Source: Burkholderiales bacterium (GTDB taxonomy: Bacteria > Pseudomonadota > Gammaproteobacteria > Burkholderiales > Burkholderiaceae_C). From it: a DNA stretch of 32,970 bases. The position numbers were made by a program, and so were the translations under genes. Shown in pieces: positions 23,307-31,768 of this stretch; positions within the stretch are counted from its first letter, which is position 1; every line of letters begins with the position of its first letter. The notes under the pieces are model-generated. The model saw nothing but the letters and a program-made list of their open reading frames with translations. It did not search any database and was not told the origin of the DNA. The stretch spans positions 1 through 32,970 of the forward strand of contig JAGWUS010000044.1 of assembly GCA_028868305.1 (NCBI GenBank), in the 5' to 3' direction.

Positions 23307-23849
23307 ATGCTGACCGTTGAACAAGTTGTTGCCGCTCAAAAAGCCAATCTGGAAACCCTGTTTGGCCTGACCAACAAAGCCTTTGAAGGTGTTGAGAAGA
23401 TCGTCGAACTGAACATGACTGCCTCCAAGGCCGCCTTGTCTGAAGTTGCTGACCATAGCCAGTCCGTTCTGAGCGTGAAAGACGCGCAGGAACTGATGGC
23501 CCTGCAACAAAGCCTGCTGCAGCCCCTGGCTGAAAAGACTGCTGCTTACAGCCGTCACCTGTATGACATCGCTACCGCTACTGGCGCCGAGTTCACCAAG
23601 GCTGCCGAAGCACAGGCTACTGACGCTCAGAAGAAGTTTGCTGGTCTGGTTGACAGCGCTGCCAAGAACGCACCCGCTGGTTCTGAGTCCATGGTTGCCA
23701 TGATGAAAAGCTCTGTGGCTGCTGCCAACAATGCTCTGGAATCCGTACAGAAAGCTGTGAAGCAGGCTACCGAAGTGGCTGAAGCCAACTTCAATGCCGT
23801 GGCCTCCACTGCGACCGCCGCTACCAAGCAAGCTTCCAAGAAGCGTTAA
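23307..23849 (+). CDS. phaP: Phasin (PHA granule-associated protein)
   Basis: 180 aa, helix-rich, almost without Cys or Trp, starting [36 protein letters not shown], the TIGR01841 phasin pattern. The Ala/Lys-rich C-terminus ([11 protein letters not shown]) is typical. Phasins coat polyhydroxyalkanoate granules and control their size and number. A GGAG site lies 7 bases before the ATG. The gene has a strong promoter with two likely PhaR operators, so expression should rise when PHA accumulates and titrates PhaR. A terminator follows only 158 bases after the stop. Confidence 0.95.
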   Translation: MLTVEQVVAAQKANLETLFGLTNKAFEGVEKIVELNMTASKAALSEVADHSQSVLSVKDAQELMALQQSLLQPLAEKTAAYSRHLYDIATATGAEFTKAAEAQATDAQKKFAGLVDSAAKNAPAGSESMVAMMKSSVAAANNALESVQKAVKQATEVAEANFNAVASTATAATKQASKKR

Positions 23850-23917
23850 TTGGGGCAGGGGCGCGCAAATAGTTACATTTTTGGGTGCACACTCTAGTTA
23901 CCAAGGGAAAACCCTGA

Positions 23918-24039
23918 GATAATTTAGTTCATCAGGAGCTTTTAAGTAAGTTTCTACCGGTTGTCTCCTCGGGTCCTTTCGAAACCTTCAGGTTCAGGGA
24001 TCCCTTCAAGGCCTCGTTGCAAAACGAGGCCTTTTTTTT
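23918..24039 (+). ncRNA. Candidate small RNA or long phasin 3' UTR
   Basis: Between the phasin stop and the terminator lies about 160 bases without a gene. A -10-like GATAAT (23918-23923) overlaps the region of a small palindrome AGGG-AAAA-CCCT (23904-23915). Downstream are small hairpins (AACC-TTCA-GGTT, the palindrome GGGATCCC) and a strong terminator. A transcript of about 110 bases starting near 23930 is possible, but no good -35 box is seen and the region could simply be the phasin 3' UTR. Confidence 0.3.
24008..24039 (+). terminator. Strong intrinsic terminator after the phasin region
   Basis: An 11-bp stem, AAGGCCTCGTT / AACGAGGCCTT with loop GCAA, is followed by a run of eight Ts beginning inside the stem. 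It ends transcription from the phasin promoter or from a small RNA located between. Confidence 0.9.
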
Positions 24040-24082
24040 GTTATCGCCGTTGTATATTGCGCATTCGACGGGAGTAATAACA

Positions 24083-24256
24083 GTGCGCGCTATTGACAAC
24101 ATCCTCTGGTTCATTTTCGCTGGCGTATGGCTGGCCATTAGACACGTGGCTACCACGCTCTCCCTCCTCCTGACCGTCATCGGTATTCCCTTTGGAGTGC
24201 AGCACCTGAAGCTTGCAGTGCTGGCGCCTGTAGAAAAGACGATTGTTGCCAAGTAG
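24083..24256 (+). CDS. Half-size YccF-like small membrane protein
   Basis: 57 aa, starting at GTG with a GGGAG ribosome-binding site eight bases upstream. It has one long hydrophobic segment (about 8-40, ILWFIFAGVWLAIRHVATTLSLLLTVIGIPFG) followed by GIPFGVQHLKLAVLAP. This matches one half of YccF (DUF307), in which the motif N-LW...IGIPFG...KLA is normally present twice. It would be a small inner-membrane protein of unknown function. It is followed by the lipocalin gene 7 bases after its stop, so the two are probably co-expressed. Confidence 0.7.
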   Translation: MRAIDNILWFIFAGVWLAIRHVATTLSLLLTVIGIPFGVQHLKLAVLAPVEKTIVAK

Positions 24257-24263
24257 GGAAAAA

Positions 24264-24815
24264 ATGCTTCCTGTCCCGACCATCGTAGTGGCATTGCTGT
24301 GCGCCATGCCCCTCTGGGCTAAATCCACTGAGCCCGTGGCACCGCTGCATGCCATAGCGCAACTCGATATACAGCGCTACATGGGCACTTGGTACGAAAT
24401 CGCGAAATATCCAAATGCCTTTCAACGCAAGTGCGCCGCAGAAACCCGCGCCGACTACACCCTGTTGGATGGCGGCAGGGTACAGGTCGTCAACCGTTGC
24501 CGCAACGCTGCCGGCGGGATGGAAGAAGTCATCGGTGCGGCGCGCCAGACAGGCCCCAGCAACTCAGCAAAGCTAGAAGTACGGTTCGCGCCTGCGTGGT
24601 TGGCTTTTCTGCCGTTTGTATGGGGCAACTATTGGGTAATAGACCTCGACCCCGCCTATCAACTCGTCGCCGTCAGTGAGCCTAGCCGTGAGTATCTTTG
24701 GATCCTGTCAAGATCTCCGCATGTGGAACCCGCTGCCTACAGCGCCCTGCTGCAGAGACTGGCGATTATGGGCTTCGACTTGCGACGGCTTGAAACAAGC
24801 AACCAACCGGGTTGA
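24264..24815 (+). CDS. blc: Bacterial lipocalin Blc
   Basis: 183 aa. A hydrophobic N-terminal signal (about 1-19) precedes the lipocalin motif MGTWYEIAKYPN (40-51), with VNRC and, near the C-terminus, REYLWILSR typical of Blc. Blc proteins bind fatty acids or lysophospholipids in the periplasm or outer membrane and are linked to envelope maintenance. The signal contains a Cys (position 13), but the lipobox is not convincing, so secretion as a soluble protein is as likely. An AGGGA site precedes the ATG at 24264; an upstream ATG at 24243 overlaps the YccF gene. The convergent patatin gene ends only two bases away. Confidence 0.9.
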   Translation: MLPVPTIVVALLCAMPLWAKSTEPVAPLHAIAQLDIQRYMGTWYEIAKYPNAFQRKCAAETRADYTLLDGGRVQVVNRCRNAAGGMEEVIGAARQTGPSNSAKLEVRFAPAWLAFLPFVWGNYWVIDLDPAYQLVAVSEPSREYLWILSRSPHVEPAAYSALLQRLAIMGFDLRRLETSNQPG

Positions 24816-24830
24816 TTTCAGTTGGTTGCT
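24798..24830. terminator. Hairpin shared by convergent blc and patatin genes
   Basis: A perfect 10-bp inverted repeat AGCAACCAAC / GTTGGTTGCT with a 13-base loop. The loop contains the stop codons of both converging genes. On the minus strand the stem is followed by TTGTTTC, weakly T-rich. It probably ends both transcripts. Confidence 0.55.
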
Positions 24831-25726
24831 AAAACCTGTCGCGTCTTGGCGGCAATGGCGCTGCGCAGTTGCGGCATCTGCTGCAGCATGGCCTTGCGGC
24901 CCGCCTCAATGGAACGCTTGCGTGAGCTGAAATCCGAACTGGCAATGCCATTGAGCATGGGCCTTACCAGCACATCGGCATCCTTGAGTTCGAAGGTGTT
25001 AATACTCAAGCTCATGATCGAAAACGTCTGCAGCAACACATCCAGCGTACCGTTGGAAAGGTTGCCGTCGGGTGGGCTAGAAATATCCACCGCGATCACC
25101 AGTTCGGCCCCCATTTTTCGGGCTGCACGCACTGGCACCGGAGACACCAGACCACCGTCAACATAGTCACGGCCCGATATCTTCACCGGCTGAAAAACAC
25201 CTGGCACGGCGCTGGAAGCGCGCACTGCCGTACCTGTGTCGCCCCGCTGAAACAGCATGTCACGGCCGCTGTTAAGGTCCGTCGCCACAATGCCCAGGGG
25301 CATCTGCATGTCCTCAATCAATCGGGCGCCCACCTGTCCATTGACATAGCGCGCCAGCGCATCCCCGCGCAACACACCGCGGTTGAACAAAGGCAGGGTC
25401 CAGTCGGCAATTGTGGCCTCTTCCATGGTCTCTGCCACCCGCTGCAATTGACTGCCATTCTTGCCGCTGGCGTAGATGGCGGCCACCAGGCTACCCGCGG
25501 ATGTGCCTGCCACCAGGTCGGGACGAATGCCGGCCTCTTCCAGCACCTGAATGACACCAACATGCGCAAACCCGCGAGCAGCACCGCCGCCAAGGGCCAG
25601 ACCAATGCGCGGCGGTATCTTGACCATCACTGGCGTGGGCACCGGGGCCGGAGGTTCGGTCGGTAACGGAACGGTAGCGCAACCCACCATGAGTGCAATG
25701 GCTACCAGGAGAAAAAATTTCTTCAT
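24818..25726 (-). CDS. Patatin-like phospholipase lipoprotein
   Basis: 302 aa. The lipobox LMVGC places the lipidated Cys at 16, followed by a Pro-rich linker (20-39). The patatin fold shows the oxyanion hole GGGAARG (46-52), the nucleophile GTSAG (Ser76) and the catalytic Asp in DGG (Asp190). RssA/YchK-type patatins act as phospholipase A or lipid acyl hydrolase. Being a lipoprotein it should sit in the periplasm on the inner or outer membrane. I chose the ATG at 25726, where the signal peptide starts (MKKFFLLVAIALMVGC); an upstream ATG at 25828 adds 34 residues. Its lipid-handling neighbours (lipocalin) suggest envelope lipid turnover. Confidence 0.92.
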   Translation of the reverse strand: MKKFFLLVAIALMVGCATVPLPTEPPAPVPTPVMVKIPPRIGLALGGGAARGFAHVGVIQVLEEAGIRPDLVAGTSAGSLVAAIYASGKNGSQLQRVAETMEEATIADWTLPLFNRGVLRGDALARYVNGQVGARLIEDMQMPLGIVATDLNSGRDMLFQRGDTGTAVRASSAVPGVFQPVKISGRDYVDGGLVSPVPVRAARKMGAELVIAVDISSPPDGNLSNGTLDVLLQTFSIMSLSINTFELKDADVLVRPMLNGIASSDFSSRKRSIEAGRKAMLQQMPQLRSAIAAKTRQVLATN

Positions 25727-25778
25727 GAATTCAAGACTGGTTAGGCGTGACAATTCTGGCACGTCGCACAATGGCAAT

Positions 25779-26267
25779 ATGAAAATCCTTAGTTTTGCCA
25801 TTTTGTTTTTCTTCGTGGTGGCAGCCACCGTGTTGGCAGTGGGTCAACTTGGCCTGCTGCGTGGGCGCATGCCTGAGGACTTGGGCATCCATAACGGCCG
25901 CCTCAAGCCCCCATCCCTGACTCCCAATAGCGTGAGTAGTCAGGCTGATCTGTACCCGAACCACCCACAACGAGACTATGCGCGCATTGACCCTATCCGT
26001 TTTTCCGATGAACCCGAAAAAGCCATGCAGCGGCTTGAGAAAACGCTGAGGTCCATGGACCGGGTCGAGGTGGTCAAGCATGAGACTGACTACCTCTATG
26101 CCCAGGCGTCCACACCACTCCTGAAATTTACCGATGACATGGAATTCTGGCTCGATCGCCAGGGGAACGCCATCCAGATACGTTCCGCAAGCCGGCTGGG
26201 GGGAAAAGACTTCAACGTCAACCGCCAGCGCATGGAAACAATAAGGGCCCAGTTCGCGAAAAACTGA
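25779..26267 (+). CDS. DUF1499 protein
   Basis: 162 aa. A short N-terminal hydrophobic segment (about 3-22) is followed by the DUF1499 pattern: LGIHNGRLKPPSLTPNSVSSQA, DPIRF, DYLYAQASTPLLKFTDDMEFW, IQIRSASRLGGKDFNVNRQRME. The family is widespread and of unknown function. It lies divergent to the patatin gene and convergent with clpA. The ATG at 25779 is the start of the hydrophobic segment; the open frame extends further into the patatin region. Confidence 0.9.
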   Translation: MKILSFAILFFFVVAATVLAVGQLGLLRGRMPEDLGIHNGRLKPPSLTPNSVSSQADLYPNHPQRDYARIDPIRFSDEPEKAMQRLEKTLRSMDRVEVVKHETDYLYAQASTPLLKFTDDMEFWLDRQGNAIQIRSASRLGGKDFNVNRQRMETIRAQFAKN

Positions 26268-26292
26268 GCCCCTTCCAGTAAGTGGAAAAGCA

Positions 26293-28614
26293 TCAACCCG
26301 CAGTCGCTTCCTCAGACTTGGACTTGCCCTCTTTCTTCGGCAGGGGTTGAATGTCCAGCAGCACCTCGGTCTTGCTGTCATCCTTGTCGTCCAGATCCAC
26401 CGTCAGACGACCGCCATCGGTCAAACGGCCAAACAGCAACTCGTCGGCCAAAGCGCGGCGAATCGTGTCCTGAATGAGTCGCTGCATGGGGCGGGCACCC
26501 ATCAGGGGATCGAAGCCCTTCTTGGCCAGATGCTTGCGCAGCTTGTCGGTGAAAGTGACATCCACTTTTTTCTCGGCCAGCTGCGTTTCCAGTTGCAGCA
26601 GGAACTTGTCGACCACCCGCAGGATGATGTTCTCATCCAGCGCCTTGAAGCTCACCACCGCATCCAGACGGTTGCGGAACTCGGGTGTAAACAGTCGCTT
26701 GATATCGGCCATCTCGTCACCCGCCTCACGCGGATTCGTAAAGCCAATGGTCGCCTTGTTCATTGTTTCAGCGCCCGCATTGGTCGTCATGATGATGATG
26801 ACGTTGCGGAAGTCGGACTTGCGCCCATTGTTGTCTGTCAATGTGCCGTGGTCCATGACCTGCAGCAGCACATTGAAGATGGCGGGATGGGCCTTCTCGA
26901 TCTCATCGAGCAACAACACACAATGCGGCTTCTTCGTGATGGCTTCCGTCAACAGGCCACCCTGATCAAAACCCACATACCCCGGAGGTGCACCGATCAG
27001 GCGGCTCACGGCATGCTGTTCCATGTACTCGCTCATGTCAAAGCGAATCAGATCAACGCCCATGATGTAGGCCAGCTGTTTGGCAGCCTCGGTCTTGCCC
27101 ACGCCAGTGGGGCCACTGAACAGGAACGAGCCAATGGGTTTGTCGCCCTTGCCCAAGCCCGACCGCGCCATCTTGACGGCAGAGGCCAGTACATCGATCG
27201 CCTTGTCCTGACCAAACACAACGTTCTTGAGGTCCCGCTCCAGGGTCTTGAGTTTGCCACGGTCATCGTTGGACACATTGGCCGGGGGAATGCGGGCTAT
27301 CTTGGCCACGATCTCTTCCACCTCGGCCTTGCCAATGGTCTTTTTGCGCTTGCTCACCGGCAGAATCCGCTGGGCAGCACCGGCCTCATCAATCACATCA
27401 ATGGCCTTGTCAGGCAAGTGCCGGTCGTTGATGTACTTGGCACTCAACTCAGCCGCAGCCTGCAAGGCCGCCAGGGCGTACTTGACGTTGTGGTGTTCCT
27501 CAAAACGTGATTTCAGGCCTTTGAGAATATCAATGGTCTGCTCTACGCTGGGCTCCACCACATCCACCTTTTGGAAGCGGCGCGACAGTGCGGCGTCTTT
27601 CTCGAAGATGCCACGGTACTCAGTAAAGGTGGTTGCACCAATGCATTTCAGGTGGCCCGAACTCAACGCGGGTTTGAGCAGGTTGGATGCATCCAGCGTA
27701 CCCCCAGAAGCCGCACCGGCACCGATCAGGGTATGAATTTCGTCAATGAACAAAACCGCATTGGGTTTGTCCTTGAGCGACTTCAGCACACCCTTGAGGC
27801 GCTGTTCGAAATCACCACGGTATTTGGTACCAGCCAGCAAGGCGCCCATGTCCAGCGAATACACCACCGAATCGGCCAGAATTTCCGGCACATCCGATTG
27901 GGTAATGCGCCATGCCAGGCCTTCGGCAATCGCGGTTTTTCCAACCCCGGCCTCGCCCACCAGCAAGGGGTTGTTCTTGCGACGGCGGCAAAGGATCTGG
28001 ATCACGCGCTCGACTTCGTACTCACGGCCAATCAGAGGGTCAATCTTGCCGTCCTTGGCCAGTTGGTTCAGATTGACGGTGAACTGCTCCAGCGGCGAGG
28101 CCTTTTCGTTCTTCTCGCCACTGCCCTCCTCGCCTTCCACTGGCGCATCGCTGGACTTGGTGACTTCAGGGGGATCGTTCTTCTTGATGCCATGGGCAAT
28201 GAAGTTGACCACGTCCAGGCGCGTTACGCCCTGCTGGTGCAGGTAGTACACGGCATGGGAATCCTTCTCGCCAAAAATGGCGACCAGTACATTGGCACCG
28301 GTCACTTCCTTCTTGCCGCTGCCAGTAGATTGCACATGCATGATGGCGCGCTGTATGACGCGCTGAAAGCCCAGCGTGGGCTGGGTATCCACCTCATCGG
28401 TGCCAGCGACCTGCGGCGTGTTGTCCTTGATGAAATTCGAAAGCGACTTGCGCAGATCGTCAATGTTCGCCGAGCACGCGCGCAACACCTCAGCCGCACT
28501 GGGGTTGTCCAGCAAGGCGAGCAACAGATGCTCCACGGTAATGAACTCGTGGCGCTGCTGGCGCGCTTCCACAAACGCCATGTGCAGGCTAACTTCCAGT
28601 TCTTGGGCAATCAT
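26293..28614 (-). CDS. clpA: ATP-dependent Clp protease ATP-binding subunit ClpA
   Basis: 773 aa. Two N-terminal Clp repeat units (1-140), an acidic linker with GEEGSGEKNEKAS, first AAA+ domain with Walker A GEAGVGKT and Walker B FIDEIHT, second AAA+ domain with GPTGVGKTEAAKQLA and LLLDEIEKAHP, and the ClpP-docking loop in KATIGF. ClpA unfolds substrates and feeds them to ClpP; ClpS directs N-degron substrates to it. clpS lies 79 bases upstream on the same strand. An AAGGAAA ribosome-binding site precedes the ATG. Confidence 0.98.
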   Translation of the reverse strand: MIAQELEVSLHMAFVEARQQRHEFITVEHLLLALLDNPSAAEVLRACSANIDDLRKSLSNFIKDNTPQVAGTDEVDTQPTLGFQRVIQRAIMHVQSTGSGKKEVTGANVLVAIFGEKDSHAVYYLHQQGVTRLDVVNFIAHGIKKNDPPEVTKSSDAPVEGEEGSGEKNEKASPLEQFTVNLNQLAKDGKIDPLIGREYEVERVIQILCRRRKNNPLLVGEAGVGKTAIAEGLAWRITQSDVPEILADSVVYSLDMGALLAGTKYRGDFEQRLKGVLKSLKDKPNAVLFIDEIHTLIGAGAASGGTLDASNLLKPALSSGHLKCIGATTFTEYRGIFEKDAALSRRFQKVDVVEPSVEQTIDILKGLKSRFEEHHNVKYALAALQAAAELSAKYINDRHLPDKAIDVIDEAGAAQRILPVSKRKKTIGKAEVEEIVAKIARIPPANVSNDDRGKLKTLERDLKNVVFGQDKAIDVLASAVKMARSGLGKGDKPIGSFLFSGPTGVGKTEAAKQLAYIMGVDLIRFDMSEYMEQHAVSRLIGAPPGYVGFDQGGLLTEAITKKPHCVLLLDEIEKAHPAIFNVLLQVMDHGTLTDNNGRKSDFRNVIIIMTTNAGAETMNKATIGFTNPREAGDEMADIKRLFTPEFRNRLDAVVSFKALDENIILRVVDKFLLQLETQLAEKKVDVTFTDKLRKHLAKKGFDPLMGARPMQRLIQDTIRRALADELLFGRLTDGGRLTVDLDDKDDSKTEVLLDIQPLPKKEGKSKSEEATAG

Positions 28615-28693
28615 GTGATTTCCTTTTGCCTTGCGTTGATGATTAACTGTAAACCGTTTTCTTGGAGCGTGAGAACTTCGTTCCCTGCTTCAT

Positions 28694-29056
28694 TCAAAAT
28701 TCAACCGGCTCCGCAACACACTTCAGCGGATGTCCCGCCTTGTGGGCTGCCTCCAGCACCTGATCCACCTTGGTGGCAGCAACGTCTCGGGAATACACAC
28801 CGCAGACGCCTTTGCCATCCAGATGGATCTTGAGCATGATGGCCGTGGCCGCTTCCAGATCTTTGCCAAAAAATTCCTGTATTACCACCACCACAAACTC
28901 CATCGGCGTGTAATCGTCATTCAACATGACGACCTGGTACATCTGCGGAGGCCCAACGCGCTGCGTACGCCGCTCCAGAACGACGGCATTTCCATCGTCC
29001 TTCTCGGGCTGTTTCAGTGGTGGTGCCGGCGGTTGGGTCGGTTTAATTGATGCCAT
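28694..29056 (-). CDS. clpS: ATP-dependent Clp protease adaptor ClpS
   Basis: 120 aa. The conserved core [22 protein letters not shown] includes the Asp-Asp pair and Met that form the N-degron pocket, and the later [16 protein letters not shown] includes the pocket His. The N-terminal 25 residues are a flexible, Pro-rich tail as expected. It binds proteins with bulky N-terminal residues and delivers them to ClpAP. It precedes clpA in the same operon. Confidence 0.97.
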   Translation of the reverse strand: MASIKPTQPPAPPLKQPEKDDGNAVVLERRTQRVGPPQMYQVVMLNDDYTPMEFVVVVIQEFFGKDLEAATAIMLKIHLDGKGVCGVYSRDVAATKVDQVLEAAHKAGHPLKCVAEPVEF

Positions 29057-29135
29057 GAAAAGATTCTATAGGTCGCATCCGCATGCTGCACCACAAGAGC
29101 GATGTGGAGACAGTTGCGACGCAATCAAGATGCAA

Positions 29136-29176
29136 AATAAAAAAAACCACAAAGGCCCTTCAGCCTCTGCGGTTTT
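29136..29176 (-). terminator. Intrinsic terminator of icd
   Basis: On the minus strand AACCGCAGAGGC pairs with GCCTTTGTGGTT (12 positions, two mismatches), followed by a run of eight Ts interrupted once. It begins about 46 bases after the icd stop. Confidence 0.7.
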
Positions 29177-29222
29177 AGGTATAACTCCAGCCGCGCATCC
29201 GCAAAGCGGGTGCAAGACAGCC

Positions 29223-30476
29223 TTACATATTGTCAATCATGACCTGACCGAAACCGGAGCAGCTCACCTGCGTGGCCCCGTCCATCAAACGGGCGAAGTC
29301 GTAAGTGACTTTCTTGCTCAGAATGGACTTTTCCATGGACTTGATGATGCGGTCAGCAGCTTCCTTCCAGCCCATGTGGCGCAACATCATTTCCGCGGAA
29401 AGAATTTCGGAACCTGGATTCACATAGTCCTTGCCCGCATACTTTGGAGCAGTGCCGTGCGTCGCCTCAAAGCAGGCCACGGAATCGGATAGGTTGGCGC
29501 CCGGGGCGATCCCGATACCACCTACCTGGGCTGCCAGCGCGTCCGAGATGTAATCTCCGTTGAGGTTCAGTGTGGCCACCACCGAGTACTCTGCGGGGCG
29601 CAACAGAATCTGTTGCAGGAAGGCATCGGCAATGACGTCCTTGATGATGATGTCCTTACCCGATTTCGGGTTCTTCAACTTGCACCATGGGCCACCATCA
29701 ATCAACTCGGCACCGAACTCCTTTTGCGCCAGCGCATAGGCCCAGTCACGAAAACCACCTTCGGTGTATTTCATGATGTTGCCCTTGTGGACGATAGTCA
29801 CATTGGGTTTGTCGTTATCAATAGCGTACTGAATGGCCTTGCGCATCAGGCGTTCGGTACCTTCACTGGATACCGGCTTGACGCCAATCCCCGAGGTGTT
29901 GGGAAAACGGATCTTTTTGACCCCCATCTCGTCCTGCAGGAACTTGATGACCTTCTTGGCCTTTTCACTGCCAGCTTCAAATTCAATACCCGCATAAATG
30001 TCCTCCGAATTTTCCCGGAAGATCACCATGTTGGTCTTGTGGGGTTCCTTCACGGGTGAAGGCACGCCAGCGAAGTACTGCACGGGACGCAGGCAGACAT
30101 ACAGGTCCAGTTCCTGACGCAGCGCAACGTTCAGTGAACGAATGCCACCGCCAACGGGGGTGGTCAGTGGGCCCTTGATGGAGACCACATATTCGCGCAG
30201 CACCTCCAGCGTTTCTTCGGGAAGCCACACGTCGGGGCCATACACATTGGTCGATTTCTCGCCGGCATAGACTTCCATCCAGTGAATCTTGCGCTTTCCA
30301 CCGTAGGCCTTGGCCACCGCGGCGTCGACCACCTTGAGCATGACAGGCGTGATGTCGAAACCCGTACCATCACCCTCGATATAAGGAATGATCGGCTGAT
30401 CAGGCACATTGAGCGACATGTCCGCATTCACGGTGATCTTGTGGCCTTCAGCTGGAACTTTGATGTGCTGGTACAT
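29223..30476 (-). CDS. icd: NADP-dependent isocitrate dehydrogenase
   Basis: 417 aa, close to the 416 of E. coli Icd. The substrate site [23 protein letters not shown] includes the Ser (114) that AceK phosphorylates in E. coli. [20 protein letters not shown] and [20 protein letters not shown] are further signatures. It converts isocitrate to 2-oxoglutarate in the TCA cycle. The ATG at 30476 ([11 protein letters not shown]) is the family start, with GGAGA ten bases upstream; the frame runs back to 30566 without similarity. The 151-base gap to the divergent DUF192 gene carries GACTAGAATTC, shared with hupB. Confidence 0.97.
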   Translation of the reverse strand: MYQHIKVPAEGHKITVNADMSLNVPDQPIIPYIEGDGTGFDITPVMLKVVDAAVAKAYGGKRKIHWMEVYAGEKSTNVYGPDVWLPEETLEVLREYVVSIKGPLTTPVGGGIRSLNVALRQELDLYVCLRPVQYFAGVPSPVKEPHKTNMVIFRENSEDIYAGIEFEAGSEKAKKVIKFLQDEMGVKKIRFPNTSGIGVKPVSSEGTERLMRKAIQYAIDNDKPNVTIVHKGNIMKYTEGGFRDWAYALAQKEFGAELIDGGPWCKLKNPKSGKDIIIKDVIADAFLQQILLRPAEYSVVATLNLNGDYISDALAAQVGGIGIAPGANLSDSVACFEATHGTAPKYAGKDYVNPGSEILSAEMMLRHMGWKEAADRIIKSMEKSILSKKVTYDFARLMDGATQVSCSGFGQVMIDNM

Positions 30477-30627
30477 GTAGGAAAAGTCTCCATCAATGGT
30501 GAAATTCGAATAACCGCTCGGAACCCTCACCGGCCCTGCAAGGATCGTCAGGAATTCTAGTCCCAAAAGAATTGCGGCTTTCTGGCAAGCTCCAGGCGTC
30601 TCGTCAATGTTGGTTCACAATAACGCC

Positions 30628-31080
30628 ATGAAACCGATTTTTTTTTCACTCCTTCTTCTCGCTGCAGCGCTGGCAAACGCGCAGACCCAAGGTACGCCGC
30701 AAATGAATCTGCAGCGTATTGTGCTGACCGCCGGCATTCACCAGATTGACACTCAACTTGCCATTACGCCGGAGCAGCATGCCGTTGGCCTGATGTACCG
30801 CAAGGAGATGCCACAGCACGAAGGCATGTTGTTTGTTTTCCAGAATCCCACCAAACAGTGCTTCTGGATGAAAAACACCGAGTTGCCGCTGACTGCGGCG
30901 TTTGTGGCCGACGATGGAAGCATCGTCAATCTGGAGGACATGAAACCCCAGACGACCAGCTCTCACTGCTCGGCTAGGCCAGTGCGCTATGTGCTGGAAA
31001 TGAACCAGGGCTGGTTTGCCCGCAAGGGTCTAAAAGCCGGCTCCAGGCTGGGTGGGCCTCCGTTTTCCGTCAACCATTAA
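30628..31080 (+). CDS. DUF192 secreted protein
   Basis: 150 aa with a clear signal peptide (MKPIFFSLLLLAAALANA, cleavage after ANA-18). The DUF192 signature EQHAVGLMYRKEMPQHEGMLFVF, FWMKNTELPLTAAFV and later VLEMNQGWFARKGLKAG is intact. The family is periplasmic or extracellular with unknown function. It ends in a terminator shared with sodB. Confidence 0.9.
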   Translation: MKPIFFSLLLLAAALANAQTQGTPQMNLQRIVLTAGIHQIDTQLAITPEQHAVGLMYRKEMPQHEGMLFVFQNPTKQCFWMKNTELPLTAAFVADDGSIVNLEDMKPQTTSSHCSARPVRYVLEMNQGWFARKGLKAGSRLGGPPFSVNH

Positions 31081-31095
31081 GACCGGACACCCCGT

Positions 31096-31125
31096 AAAAA
31101 AGCCACCGCATACGGTGGCTTTTTT
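31096..31125. terminator. Bidirectional terminator between DUF192 gene and sodB
   Basis: The stem AAAAAAGCCACCG / CGGTGGCTTTTTT with loop CATA is A-rich on one side and T-rich on the other. It therefore suits both the plus-strand DUF192 gene and the minus-strand sodB, whose stop lies at 31143. Confidence 0.88.
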
Positions 31126-31142
31126 ATCAGCGCTTAACCCAA

Positions 31143-31724
31143 TCAGGCGAAATTGGCTTCTGCGAAGCTCCAATTCACCAGTTTGTCGAGGAAAGTCTCA
31201 ACGAACTTGGGCCGCAGGTTGCGGTAGTCAATGTAATAAGCGTGCTCCCACACGTCAACGGTCAGCAGGGCTTTATCGGCGGTGGTCAAGGGGGTGCCAG
31301 CAGCGCCCATGTTGACGATGTCCACAGAGCCATCGGCCTTCTTGACCAGCCAGGTCCAGCCGGAACCAAAGTTACCCACGGCAGACTTCACAAATGCTTC
31401 CTTGAACGCAGCGTAGCTGCCCCATTTGGCGTTGATGGCCGCGGCCAGCGCACCGGAAGGCTCACCGCCGCCCGCAGGCTTCATGCAGTTCCAGAAGAAG
31501 GTGTGGTTCCAGATCTGTGCAGAGTTGTTGTAGATGCCGCCGCTGGACTTTTTGATGATGTCTTCGAGCGCCATGTTTTCAAACTCGGTGCCTTTTTGCA
31601 GGTTGTTGAGGTTGACCACATAGGCGTTGTGGTGCTTGCCGTGGTGGAACTCCAGCGTTTCCTTGGAGTAGGCAGGTGCCAGAGCGTCAATCGCATATGG
31701 CAGGGCGGGCAATGTATGTTCCAT
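31143..31724 (-). CDS. sodB: Superoxide dismutase, iron type
   Basis: 193 aa. The four metal ligands are His27, His74 ([11 protein letters not shown]), Asp157 and His161 ([12 protein letters not shown]). The Gln at position 70 next to the active site and the [10 protein letters not shown] segment favour the Fe-type. It converts superoxide to H2O2 and oxygen in the cytoplasm. A TAGAGGA ribosome-binding site lies before the ATG at 31724; the frame extends eight codons further up. xseA ends 44 bases upstream on the same strand. Confidence 0.97.
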   Translation of the reverse strand: MEHTLPALPYAIDALAPAYSKETLEFHHGKHHNAYVVNLNNLQKGTEFENMALEDIIKKSSGGIYNNSAQIWNHTFFWNCMKPAGGGEPSGALAAAINAKWGSYAAFKEAFVKSAVGNFGSGWTWLVKKADGSVDIVNMGAAGTPLTTADKALLTVDVWEHAYYIDYRNLRPKFVETFLDKLVNWSFAEANFA

Positions 31725-31768
31725 GAAATCCTCTACGTTGGTTGGCAAGAAAAAGGCGATTGTAGAAA

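Noticed and set aside
25890..25940. GCCT-CA-AGCCC resembling an inverted repeat copy inside the DUF1499 gene
   Set aside because: The 20-base spacing does not end in GCTAT, and the encoded residues are conserved DUF1499 residues.
26273..26287. Hairpin TTCCA-GTAAG-TGGAA between the DUF1499 gene and clpA
   Set aside because: Only five base pairs and no T-tract on either strand; too weak to call a terminator.
30477..30566. N-terminal extension of icd
   Set aside because: Family proteins begin at MYQHIKVP; the extension lacks similarity and a ribosome-binding site precedes 30476.
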